A DNA stretch of 64,000 bases from positions 186,001 to 250,000 of the forward strand of contig NZ_JAQMHX010000008.1 of NCBI RefSeq assembly GCF_028331445.1, in the 5' to 3' direction. The first letter of the stretch is position 1, and each line of letters begins with the position of its first letter. The notes under the pieces are model-generated. The model searched no databases, had not been told where the DNA came from, and worked only from the letters and a program-made list of their open reading frames with translations. Origin of the DNA: Candidatus Phyllobacterium onerii. GTDB taxonomy: Bacteria > Pseudomonadota > Alphaproteobacteria > Rhizobiales > Rhizobiaceae. The position numbers and the translations under genes are program-made. Positions 37,448 to 45,247 of this stretch are shown one piece after another.

Positions 37448-38011
37448 ATGAAGCGAGGTGAAAAACCGGTGCGGAACTGTTCCTGTGCGTTGGCCGTTTT
37501 AATTACCGTACTGGTGACGACGGCTTACGCGGGTGAAACGGCGCCGGAGCCGACAGAGTACAGGACTGAAAATTACAGGGCGCCGGTTCCCGCCACCCTG
37601 AAGGGGGCAAAGGTGGTCACCACCGAGGAAACCATCGCCTTGTGGAAAGACAAATCGGCGGTGTTCGTTGATGTCCTTCCTCACGATCCCAAGCCGGCAA
37701 ATCTTCCGGCCGGGACCATCTGGAGGGAAAAAGTCCGGGAGGATATCCCCGGGAGCATATGGCTCGCAAATGTGGGCTACGGAATCATAAACAAGGAGAC
37801 GGAAGCCTATTTTCGCGAGGGGCTGAAATCTCGGTTGGGCGACGACACGAAACGAAAGGTGCTTTTTTACTGTATGGCGAACTGCTGGATGTCCTGGAAT
37901 GCGGCCAAACGAGCTGTTGAATGGGGATACAAATCAGTACTTTGGTATCCTCTCGGCACGGATGGCTGGACCGCGGCGAAGCAGCCAACACAGAAAAATG
38001 AGCCCTTTTAA
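37448..38011 (+). CDS. PQQ-dependent catabolism-associated CXXCW-motif (rhodanese-like) protein
   Basis: A 187-residue exported rhodanese-fold protein: N-terminal hydrophobic signal (10-28, ending TTAYA), TEETIALWKDKSAVFVDVLPHD, TIWREKVREDIPGSIWLANVGYG, and the family motif LFYCMANCWMSWNAAKRAVEWGY, where a Cys pair precedes Trp. The family is found with PQQ alcohol dehydrogenases; its role is unknown, perhaps thiol chemistry in dehydrogenase maturation. It follows xoxJ by 12 bp and precedes pqqA. Confidence 0.88.
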   Translation: MKRGEKPVRNCSCALAVLITVLVTTAYAGETAPEPTEYRTENYRAPVPATLKGAKVVTTEETIALWKDKSAVFVDVLPHDPKPANLPAGTIWREKVREDIPGSIWLANVGYGIINKETEAYFREGLKSRLGDDTKRKVLFYCMANCWMSWNAAKRAVEWGYKSVLWYPLGTDGWTAAKQPTQKNEPF

Positions 38012-38047
38012 TTTCAATCTTGCGCCATAACGGCGTATGATAAGGAG

Positions 38048-38068
38048 AAAGATCAATCTTTGATCTTT
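38048..38068. promoter_or_regulatory. Perfect palindrome before pqqA
   Basis: AAAGATCAA (38048-38056) TCT TTGATCTTT (38060-38068) is a perfect 9-bp inverted repeat, 18 bp upstream of the pqqA ATG and just before its AAGGAGG ribosome-binding site. It could be an operator for control of pqq genes or an RNA hairpin that ends the xox transcript or guards pqqA mRNA. Confidence 0.6.
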
Positions 38069-38086
38069 GAGTAGAAGGAGGAAAGC

Positions 38087-38182
38087 ATGAAGAAAACATG
38101 GACAAAGCCTACCATGTGTCAGGTTGCTGCCGGTATGGAACTTTCACGTTACCTGCCTGCAGAACTCAAGGCAAAAAAGTAA
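38087..38182 (+). CDS. pqqA: PQQ precursor peptide PqqA
   Basis: A 31-residue peptide beginning MKKTWTKPTMCQVAAGMEL and ending RYLPAELKAKK. It contains the Glu-x3-Tyr pair (E18, Y22 in MELSRYLPA) that PqqE cross-links to make PQQ. A strong AAGGAGGAAAGC ribosome-binding site precedes it, consistent with high expression of the substrate peptide. A perfect palindrome sits just upstream. Confidence 0.96.
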   Translation: MKKTWTKPTMCQVAAGMELSRYLPAELKAKK

Positions 38183-38282
38183 GATCTGACCCATCGCCCT
38201 GCGCGATCTGATCGCGTAGGGCGGCACCTTGTGCTTGTTCGGCCGGAACGTGGGTTTCCGGAAGGAGAGGGTTTGTGCCCGC

Positions 38283-39218
38283 ATGCGATTGACAGTCATC
38301 GGCTCCGCAGCAGGAGGCGGGTTTCCCCAGTGGAATTGCAATTATCGATTGAGCCGCGGAGCATGGGATGGCGAAGCCAATTTCCGTGCAAGAACCCAGT
38401 CCAGCCTCGCCGCCAGTGCGAATGGGCATGACTGGGTTTTGTTCAACGCATCGCCTGACATCCGCGAGCAGATTGCGGGAACGCCTGAATTGCAACCCCG
38501 CGCCGATGGACCGCTGCGCTCAACGCCGATCCGTGCCGTCATCCTGACCAACGCCGATGTCGATCATATTGCCGGTCTGCTCAGTCTGCGCGAGCGCGAA
38601 CCGTTCGCGATCTACGCGACACGGCGGGTTCTCGATGTGCTCGACTCCAATTCAATCTTCAATGTCCTTGATCGGGAAATCGTCGAGAGGCGCGAGCTCC
38701 CAGTGGACGAGAGCACGGATATTCTCGACGCCCAAGGAAATCGTGTCGGTATAACGGTCGAAACCTTTGCTGTGCCGGGCAAGGTTGCACTGTTTCTCGA
38801 AGACAAATCGAAGGCGAATCAAGGGTTTGGCACAGAGGTAGGTGATACGATCGGACTGCGCATCGCATCGGACGATGGCGCGACGGCCTTCTATATTCCT
38901 GGCTGCGCCGGTATCGACGCCCCCCTTAGACAACGCTTGTCAGGTGCCGAATGTCTTTTCTTCGATGGCACCGTCTATACCGATGACGAGATGATCACGG
39001 CAGGGGTGGGTACAAAAACCGGCGCGCGCATGGGCCATATGTACATTTCAGGCGAGGGCGGTTCGCTGGCGGCCCTGGCGGATCTTGGCATCAGGAAGCG
39101 GATCTACGTGCACATCAACAATACCAACCCCATTCTTGACGCGGCGTCGCCTCAACATGCGGCGGTTGTCGCAGCGGGCTGGAAAATAGCATTTGACGGC
39201 ATGGAGGTCAGGCTTTGA
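38283..39218 (+). CDS. pqqB: PQQ biosynthesis protein PqqB
   Basis: A 311-residue metallo-beta-lactamase-fold protein that hydroxylates the PQQ precursor tyrosine. Seen: MRLTVIGSAAGGGFPQWNC (N-terminal signature), ILTNADVDHIAGLLSLRE, GARMGHMYISGEGGS and the C-terminal HINNTNPIL. ATG 38283 gives the canonical N-terminus; no strong ribosome-binding site is visible. It overlaps pqqC by four bases (TTGA). Confidence 0.96.
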   Translation: MRLTVIGSAAGGGFPQWNCNYRLSRGAWDGEANFRARTQSSLAASANGHDWVLFNASPDIREQIAGTPELQPRADGPLRSTPIRAVILTNADVDHIAGLLSLREREPFAIYATRRVLDVLDSNSIFNVLDREIVERRELPVDESTDILDAQGNRVGITVETFAVPGKVALFLEDKSKANQGFGTEVGDTIGLRIASDDGATAFYIPGCAGIDAPLRQRLSGAECLFFDGTVYTDDEMITAGVGTKTGARMGHMYISGEGGSLAALADLGIRKRIYVHINNTNPILDAASPQHAAVVAAGWKIAFDGMEVRL

Positions 39219-39970
39219 GCAAATTCGGCAATGCGGCGCGAGGCGGATTGTCACCGGCTGGTCTGGAAGAAGTTCTGCGCGAGATCGGTGCGGAGCGCTA
39301 TCACAATCGCCACCCTTACCACCACCAGATGGTCAACGGCTCTTTGACCAAGGGCCAGATGCAGGCTTGGGCGCTCAATCGCTATTGTTATCAGTCGGTC
39401 ATTCCGCGCAAGGACGCGATGATCCTTGCTCGGGCCCAGGATCCCGAATTTCGCGCCGAATGGCGCAAGCGGATCGAGGATCATGATGGCGACGACGGCT
39501 GGAGTGGAGGCATCGCGCGCTGGCTGAAGCTTGCTACGGGTCTTGGCCTCGATGCTGATGATGTCAAAAGCGAAAAGCTGGCGCTGCCGGGCACGCGATT
39601 TGCCGTCGGCGCCTATCTTTCCTTCTGCACCAACCGCACGCTGCTTGAGGCCGTGGCCTCGTCGCTGACAGAGCTATTCTCGCCGGTTATCATCAACGAG
39701 CGCGTTCCGGCCATGCTGGCGAAATATGATTATGTGACGCCGGATATCCTGGCCTACTTCGACAAGCGACCGACACAGGCGTCACGCGATTCCGATTTCG
39801 CCCTGGCCTATGTGATGAAACATGCCGATACGCCGGAAAAGCAGCAGGCGGTCATCGACGCGCTCATTTTCAAATGCGATATCCTCTGGGCAATGCTCGA
39901 TGCGTTGGCTCATGCCTACGGCGAAAAGGGCAATATCCCGCCCGGCGCTTTCGACCCGGAGGCGGCATGA
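39215..39970 (+). CDS. pqqC: PQQ synthase PqqC
   Basis: A 251-residue helical oxidase for the final ring-closing oxidation step. Family motifs: YHNRHPYHHQMVNGSLTKGQMQAWALNRYCYQ, IPRKDAMILARAQD and FDKRPTQASRDSDFALAYV. It starts with a TTG at 39215 inside the pqqB stop, with GGAGG ten bases upstream. Length matches PqqC. Coupled to pqqB and pqqD. Confidence 0.96.
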   Translation: MSKFGNAARGGLSPAGLEEVLREIGAERYHNRHPYHHQMVNGSLTKGQMQAWALNRYCYQSVIPRKDAMILARAQDPEFRAEWRKRIEDHDGDDGWSGGIARWLKLATGLGLDADDVKSEKLALPGTRFAVGAYLSFCTNRTLLEAVASSLTELFSPVIINERVPAMLAKYDYVTPDILAYFDKRPTQASRDSDFALAYVMKHADTPEKQQAVIDALIFKCDILWAMLDALAHAYGEKGNIPPGAFDPEAA

Positions 39971-40266
39971 CTGGGGCAAGTCGCGTCCGTGCGGTTGTTT
40001 CCATGCAATCGCGACCCATATTAAAGTCTCATGCGCGGCTGCAGTATGATACGGTGCGCGAGGCATGGGCGCTGCTGTCGCCGGAACGGGTGTTCTGGCC
40101 GAATGAAGTGAGCCTCGATATTTTGAGGCTGTGTGATGGCCGCCACAGCGTTGCGCTGATGATTTCATTGCTGGCGGACCAGTATGCAGCGGATGAAGCC
40201 GAGATCGCGCCGGATGTAACCGGCTTTCTGCAGGAATGGTCCGATAAGTTTCTGGTGACGTTATGA
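39967..40266 (+). CDS. pqqD: PqqD peptide chaperone
   Basis: A 99-residue winged-helix-like RiPP recognition element that delivers PqqA to PqqE. It contains REAWALLSPERVFWPNEVSLDILRLCDG and DVTGFLQEWSDKFLV, the PqqD hallmarks. ATG 39967 overlaps the pqqC stop by four bases (ATGA), and the gene overlaps pqqE by four. It is a separate gene here rather than a pqqCD fusion as in some methylobacteria. Confidence 0.94.
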   Translation: MTGASRVRAVVSMQSRPILKSHARLQYDTVREAWALLSPERVFWPNEVSLDILRLCDGRHSVALMISLLADQYAADEAEIAPDVTGFLQEWSDKFLVTL

Positions 40267-41390
40267 ACGAACCTGTCCTACCCCCGATCGGCATGCTGGC
40301 GGAATTGACGCATCGCTGTCCGCTGCAGTGTGCCTATTGCTCCAATCCGGTCGAGCTGTTGAAAGCCAACCGGGAAATGGATACGGCAGGCTGGCTTTCG
40401 CTGTTCGAACAGGCGGCCGACCTCGGCGTTCTGCAGGTGCATCTTTCTGGCGGTGAGCCAACGCTTCGTCCCGATCTCGGAGAGCTTATTGCGTGTCTGG
40501 CGCGGCGCGGTGTCTATACCAATCTCATCACGGCGGGCGTTGGCATCGCCGATGGCCGGATTGAGGCCTGGGCCGAGGCCGGGCTTGATCACATCCAGCT
40601 GAGTTTCCAGGGCGCGTTTGCTGCCACAACTGAAAAGATCGGCAATTCGCACGGTGCCCATGAAAAGAAGCTGGATACAGCACGCCGCGTCCGTGCGGCA
40701 GGTCTGCCCTTGACCATCAATGCGCCGATCCATCGCCACAACATGGAAGAAGTGCCGGATTTCATCGAACTCGCGCTCTCTCTTGGCGCCGAGCGGCTGG
40801 AAATCGCCAATGTGCAATATGCGGGCTGGGCTCTGCTCAATCGCAAGGCGCTCATGCCGGAACGCGAGGCGGTCGAGCGCCAGGTGCAGATCGTCGAGGA
40901 GGCGCAGGAACGTCTGCGCGGCATCATGACGATAGACTTCGTCACGCCTGATTATTTCGCCATTTATCCGAAACCCTGCATGGGCGGCTGGGCGCGCGAT
41001 GCCTTCATGGTCGCGCCCGATGGAACCGTGCTTCCATGCCATGCCGCCGGCACGATCAAGTCTCTGCATTTCGAGCGTTTCGGCGACTGGAGCCTCAGCC
41101 GTATCTGGCATGAATCGTCCGCATTCAATGCGTTTCGCGGAACAAGCTGGATGCAGGAACCCTGCCGCAGCTGTGAGCGCCAGGAGATCGATTGGGGCGG
41201 TTGCCGCTGTCAGGCCATGGCAATCGCCGGCGACGCGGCTGCTACGGACCCGGCGTGCATCAAATCCCCGCTGCATGCCCGCATGGGTGCGCTCATCAAC
41301 GAGGCCATCAGCACAAAGACGGCCGACACAACACCCGACGCCTTCACCTATCGCCGCATCGGCCGTGTCACCGAGCCTATGGTTTCATGA
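40263..41390 (+). CDS. pqqE: PqqA peptide cyclase (radical SAM), PqqE
   Basis: A 375-residue radical SAM/SPASM enzyme forming the Glu-Tyr C-C bond in PqqA. The [4Fe-4S] motif is LTHRCPLQCAYCSNP, followed by HLSGGEPTLRPDL. The C-terminal SPASM cysteines are in PCMGGWARDAF, LPCHAAG, EPCRSCERQEIDWGGCRCQA. It is the last pqq gene and overlaps the end of a converging exported-protein gene by 14 bp. No pqqF/pqqG protease lies in the window. Confidence 0.96.
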   Translation: MNEPVLPPIGMLAELTHRCPLQCAYCSNPVELLKANREMDTAGWLSLFEQAADLGVLQVHLSGGEPTLRPDLGELIACLARRGVYTNLITAGVGIADGRIEAWAEAGLDHIQLSFQGAFAATTEKIGNSHGAHEKKLDTARRVRAAGLPLTINAPIHRHNMEEVPDFIELALSLGAERLEIANVQYAGWALLNRKALMPEREAVERQVQIVEEAQERLRGIMTIDFVTPDYFAIYPKPCMGGWARDAFMVAPDGTVLPCHAAGTIKSLHFERFGDWSLSRIWHESSAFNAFRGTSWMQEPCRSCERQEIDWGGCRCQAMAIAGDAAATDPACIKSPLHARMGALINEAISTKTADTTPDAFTYRRIGRVTEPMVS

Positions 41391-42009
41391 TCGTTTGCTG
41401 GATCGTCTTCGACAGGCCATACAGGCGTTGCTCGATAATCGTCGGCACCTCGCAGACATAGGTCAGCGAGTGGACCCGTTCATCGTATATGCGGGTTTCC
41501 CATGTCAGCCTTTCATTTGCCCTGTCGAGTTCCTCCGGATCCGCATCAGGTTTGGCGCGCATCGCATCGACCGTCGAGGCTTCCTTGCGCAAATCCTCTG
41601 CCATGTCGCGTTGTTTGTCGGCATAACGCGAGATACCGGACATCACCTGTTCACGCTCGCGGTTCAACGTGTCGAATACACCTTGGAACAGCATCAACAT
41701 CTTGTCGTTCACCTGTTCTTTCGGCAGTCCTCCGGCGAACTCCACGATCTGCTTTTGTGCCACGTCGAGCGGGTTGCGCCTTGCTGAGATCTCGCCGACG
41801 AGATCATCGATTTTTGGATCGGTATCCCAGTTTTTCGCAGTCTCCGGAATGTCCGGGCCATTCCACACCTGGCCGATCGAAAGTTCCGGTACCTTGCGCT
41901 GGACGCAAGGCCAGCTCGGATCACTGTTCGCCGCGGCGATAGCACCGTTGCCGGAAACCAGCAGGACAAGGCCAGCCGACGCCGCGAAGAATACCTCTGA
42001 CCGTTTCAA
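41377..42009 (-). CDS. Exported protein of the lut-like ABC cluster
   Basis: A 210-residue exported protein: signal peptide (1-26, ending AIAAA), WPCVQRKVPELSIGQVWNGPDI, a long helical middle (about 60-165; REREQVMSGISRYADKQRDMAEDL, likely coiled coil), and VHSLTYVCEVPTIIEQRLYGL. Two Cys may pair. It is the last gene of the six-gene leftward cluster and overlaps the permease by four bases. By order it corresponds to the exported protein that I recall after the ABC genes in lanthanide-transport (lut) clusters. The molecular role is unknown. Confidence 0.75.
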   Translation of the reverse strand: MKRSEVFFAASAGLVLLVSGNGAIAAANSDPSWPCVQRKVPELSIGQVWNGPDIPETAKNWDTDPKIDDLVGEISARRNPLDVAQKQIVEFAGGLPKEQVNDKMLMLFQGVFDTLNREREQVMSGISRYADKQRDMAEDLRKEASTVDAMRAKPDADPEELDRANERLTWETRIYDERVHSLTYVCEVPTIIEQRLYGLSKTIQQTIMKP

Positions 42010-42860
42010 TTATTGCCTCCCTCTTGTTTCTTGATGACGAGACCGCGCGAAGGGTCGTAGGCGATGATTGCGCCCGCAATGAAAACAATGGTGAACCCGC
42101 AGACGACGGCAAGCGAGGTCCACTCGATCTGTCCGTAAAATGCGAAGCGCACCAGTTCGACCGCATAGGTAAACGGATTGAGCAGACAGATCTTGTAGAG
42201 CAGGGGACTTGCCTCCTGTACGCGCCACAATGGGTAAAGCGCCGAAGAGGCAAAATACATCGGGAAGATCACGAAGTTCATGATGCCGGCGAAGTTTTCC
42301 AGCTGCTTGATCAGCGATGACAGAAGCATTCCAAGCGCACCCAGCATCATGCCCGACAGGAACAGCGCCGGCAGCGTCAGCAGATACCCGGACGGCGGCG
42401 CCTTGACGCCCCAGAACCAGGCGATGAACAGGAAGGCATAGACCTGAATGATGGAAACGGCAACGCCGGCCAATAGCTTCGACACCAGCAGGAACCAGCG
42501 CGGAAACGGACTGACGAGCAGCGTGCGCATATTGCCCATTTCCCGGTCGTAGACCATGGAAAGAGATGATTGCATGCCGCTGAACAGGAGGATCATGCCG
42601 CACAGGCCGGGCGTGATATAGACCTCGTAAAGCACATAGGTCTGATAGGGCGGGATGATCGAAACGCCGAGCACCTGCCGGAAGCCTGCCGCAAAGATGA
42701 ACAGCCACAACAGTGGTCGCACCAGCGAGGAGATGAAACGTTCGCGCTGGTTGAGATAGCGCAGGCCTTCGCGGATGAGAATACCCTTGAGGCAAACCAG
42801 ATAATTCATCACACCGAAGCGGCTGTGTCCGATCGGGGCGTGGCTGGCGATGTCTGTCAT
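42006..42860 (-). CDS. ABC-2 type permease, PQQ-dehydrogenase-associated (LutF/PedC-like)
   Basis: A 284-residue ABC-2 permease with six helices. Seen: RERFISSLVRPLLWLFIFAAGFRQVLG, MVYDREMGNMRTLLVSPFPRW, GIMNFVIFPMYFASSALYPLWRVQ and LNPFTYAVELVRF. The family is annotated as the permease of the PQQ-dependent alcohol-dehydrogenase ABC transporter and corresponds in position to the membrane component of lut clusters. It overlaps the ATPase gene by four bases. The direction of transport cannot be told from the fold; ABC-2 permeases are usually exporters, although lut genes are implicated in lanthanide uptake. Confidence 0.85.
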   Translation of the reverse strand: MTDIASHAPIGHSRFGVMNYLVCLKGILIREGLRYLNQRERFISSLVRPLLWLFIFAAGFRQVLGVSIIPPYQTYVLYEVYITPGLCGMILLFSGMQSSLSMVYDREMGNMRTLLVSPFPRWFLLVSKLLAGVAVSIIQVYAFLFIAWFWGVKAPPSGYLLTLPALFLSGMMLGALGMLLSSLIKQLENFAGIMNFVIFPMYFASSALYPLWRVQEASPLLYKICLLNPFTYAVELVRFAFYGQIEWTSLAVVCGFTIVFIAGAIIAYDPSRGLVIKKQEGGNN

Positions 42861-43663
42861 AGCCGGTTCCCCGCATTCAGTGCATATATCCCGGTAAGCC
42901 GCGAGAACGCCTCGTTGATCGTCACCGCCCCGGCGTTCTTGACCACCTCATGCACCGGACCGTTGGCGACGAGCTTGCCCTGGTTGAGGACAATGACCTG
43001 ATCCGCATGACTGACCTCGTCGATCAGATGCGTCGCCCACAGGACGCTGATGCCCTTCTCCTCGACCAGCTTGCGGATATCGGCAAGGATGGTGGCACGT
43101 GATTTGATGTCGAGGCCAACGGTCGCTTCATCGAGCAGCAACAGCGAGGGTTCGTGCAACAGCGCCCGCACAATCTCCACGCGCCGGATTTGCCCACCCG
43201 AGAGGCTGCGGGCTTTCTCATGGAGCCGATCGCTCATGTCGATGGATTGCATCAGATCGTGAATGCGCCGGTTGGCTTCGCGCGAGCGGATACCATGCAG
43301 CGATGCATGGTAGGAGAGGTTCTGGTGCACCGAAAGATCGAGATCGAGGGTGCGCGCCTGGAAAACAATACCGAGCCGCCGCAGCGCATCGCCTGGCCGT
43401 CGGTCGATGTCATGGCCGAACACATGGATGCGGCCATGCCTTGTTGCGAATAGATGACTGATCAAGGAGAACAGCGTCGTCTTGCCTGCTCCGTTCAGGC
43501 CAAGCAGCACGGCAAAGCGCCCCGGCGCTATGGAGAACGTGACATTTTCCAGCGCCTGGCGTTTGCCATAAGCATAACTCACCGATGCGAGATCAAGCGC
43601 CGGAAGATTTGCTTCCTGCATTGATTTGTCATTGATGTTCCTCAGTCCGGCATTTGTACCCAT
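42857..43663 (-). CDS. ABC transporter ATP-binding protein, PQQ-dehydrogenase-associated (LutE-like)
   Basis: A 268-residue ABC ATPase: Walker A LLGLNGAGKTTLFSL, Q-loop GIVFQARTLDLDLSV, signature LSGGQIRRVEIVRALLHEP, Walker B LLLLDEATVGLD, and H-loop VLWATHLIDEV. ATG 43663 follows GGTGGAGCTTG, whereas the longer start at 43708 has no such site. It pairs with the ABC-2 permease just downstream and matches the 'PQQ_ABC_ATP' type. Confidence 0.87.
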   Translation of the reverse strand: MGTNAGLRNINDKSMQEANLPALDLASVSYAYGKRQALENVTFSIAPGRFAVLLGLNGAGKTTLFSLISHLFATRHGRIHVFGHDIDRRPGDALRRLGIVFQARTLDLDLSVHQNLSYHASLHGIRSREANRRIHDLMQSIDMSDRLHEKARSLSGGQIRRVEIVRALLHEPSLLLLDEATVGLDIKSRATILADIRKLVEEKGISVLWATHLIDEVSHADQVIVLNQGKLVANGPVHEVVKNAGAVTINEAFSRLTGIYALNAGNRL

Positions 43664-43716
43664 CAAGCTCCACCCTTGGTACCTTATGCGACGACGACCT
43701 TGCCGCAAACTGACGG

Positions 43717-44214
43717 CTATTTGATGGTGATCGTGCCCTTCATTCCCTTGTCTGCAAGGTCGCCGGCAGACCAGGTGTACTTGCCGGGACGCACCGCCGT
43801 GAACTGTACATTGATCGTGCCGGGACTGTCGAATTCCAGCCAGGCCGGCGCGCCATTCATATGCACTTCCAGATCATTGATGACGATCTGATTCATCCAC
43901 ACGTTGCGGAAAAGATCGGTGACGAATTTGTACTCGAGACCGGCTGCCGATGTGATCTTCCAGCGGTAGCCCTGTCCGGCAACCAGTTCGAAATCCTTGC
44001 GGTTCACGGTAAATTCATCGTCTTTCGACCCAAGGATAAGTTCCGGCACGTCTTTGCTGCCGCGGGTGATCGCCGGCGGCTTAGCCTGCATTGCCGCTTT
44101 CGGCTCCGGTGCTGCCTTGGCGTCGTCATCGTCGTCAGCCTGGGCAAAGGCAAAGGATTGAGCCAGCCCGATGCCGAGAACTGCTGCCAGTGCGAGCGTT
44201 TTATATGTTGTCAT
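43717..44214 (-). CDS. Periplasmic cupredoxin-like protein with N-terminal Asp run
   Basis: A 165-residue exported protein: signal peptide (1-24, ending SFAFA), then AQADDDDDAKAAPEPKAAM, an acidic low-complexity stretch directly after cleavage, followed by a cupredoxin-like beta domain (about 65-165; WMNQIVINDLEVHMNGAPAWLEF...PGKYTWSAGDLADKGMKGTI). No Cys of a type 1 copper site is present. It lies between the beta-propeller and ATPase genes of the lut-like operon. Five consecutive Asp could bind hard cations such as lanthanides, but this is inference. AAGGGAGGAACT precedes the ATG. Confidence 0.75.
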   Translation of the reverse strand: MTTYKTLALAAVLGIGLAQSFAFAQADDDDDAKAAPEPKAAMQAKPPAITRGSKDVPELILGSKDDEFTVNRKDFELVAGQGYRWKITSAAGLEYKFVTDLFRNVWMNQIVINDLEVHMNGAPAWLEFDSPGTINVQFTAVRPGKYTWSAGDLADKGMKGTITIK

Positions 44215-44245
44215 GTAGTTCCTCCCTTTGGTCTTCAGAATTGCG

Positions 44246-45223
44246 TCAGTTCGGCGATATCGCGACGCCCCAGGGCAGTTGCCCCACGGTGACGGATTTG
44301 ATCGGCTCATCAGTTTCCGTGTCGATGAACGTGATGTCATTCGACAACCCGTTCGTGCTGATAATCTGCTTGCCGTCCGGCATAAATGCGAGCTGCCAGA
44401 CCCGCTGACCGACCAGAATGTATTTTTCGACTTCGTAGGTTTCGGCGTTGACTACGGCGACGCGGTTCGCAGGCCCGAGCGCCACATAGGCCTTCTTGCC
44501 ATCGGCGGTGATGCGGACGCCCACAGGCTGGATCTGTTCGGAGCGCAATCCCTGGATTTCGAAGGTGATCTTATGGGTCACTGCGCGGGTCTTGTTGTCG
44601 ATGACCGATACCGTGCCGCCGATTTCCGCGGAAACCCAGACCTCGGAACCATCGGGTTTGAATTGGGCAAAGCGCGGGCGCGAATCCACGAGTACATTGT
44701 CGGTGATTTCATGGGTCGACGTGTCGATGAAATGCGCCATGCTCGTGGTTTCGGAGGTGTTGACGATTGTCTTGCCGTCCGGGCTCACGCCCATGCCTTC
44801 CGGCTCGACGCCCACCGGAATTTCCGCCACGACACCCTTCGTATTGACGTCGATCACCGTGACTAGATTGTCGTCCTCATTGGCGACATAGAGCGTCTGC
44901 CCATCGGGCGACAGCACGAAAAGCTCGGGGTCGGGACCCGACGGCAGCGATCCGACGACTTCATTCGTGGCGGTATCGATCATTTCGACCGTGTCGTCAT
45001 CGCTGGCGCAGACATAGATGATCTTGCCGTCAGGCGAGATGGTGATGCCGCGCGGCCGTTGCCCGACATTGATCGTCTTGACCACCTCCATGGTCTTCGA
45101 ATCGACCACGGTCACCGTGTTGTCTTTCTCATTCGAGACATAGACCAGATTGGCCCAGGCGGGCTGTGCAAGAAATGGCAGCGCTACGGTCGTAGCGAGC
45201 AGGCACATGTGTCGTCGTCGCAT
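44246..45223 (-). CDS. YVTN beta-propeller protein, PQQ-catabolism-associated (LutB-like)
   Basis: A 325-residue exported propeller: signal peptide (1-24, ending QPAWA) and about seven YVTN repeats (LVYVSNEKDNTVTVVDSKTME, IIYVCASDDDTVEMIDTATNE, TLYVANEDDNLVTVIDVNTK and later copies). It matches the 'PQQ-dependent catabolism-associated beta-propeller protein' family and is the second gene of the lut-like operon. No PQQ ligands are recognisable. It is probably a periplasmic binding scaffold. Confidence 0.87.
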   Translation of the reverse strand: MRRRHMCLLATTVALPFLAQPAWANLVYVSNEKDNTVTVVDSKTMEVVKTINVGQRPRGITISPDGKIIYVCASDDDTVEMIDTATNEVVGSLPSGPDPELFVLSPDGQTLYVANEDDNLVTVIDVNTKGVVAEIPVGVEPEGMGVSPDGKTIVNTSETTSMAHFIDTSTHEITDNVLVDSRPRFAQFKPDGSEVWVSAEIGGTVSVIDNKTRAVTHKITFEIQGLRSEQIQPVGVRITADGKKAYVALGPANRVAVVNAETYEVEKYILVGQRVWQLAFMPDGKQIISTNGLSNDITFIDTETDEPIKSVTVGQLPWGVAISPN

Positions 45224-45247
45224 CTTTGTCCTCCCATGACATTGTTC

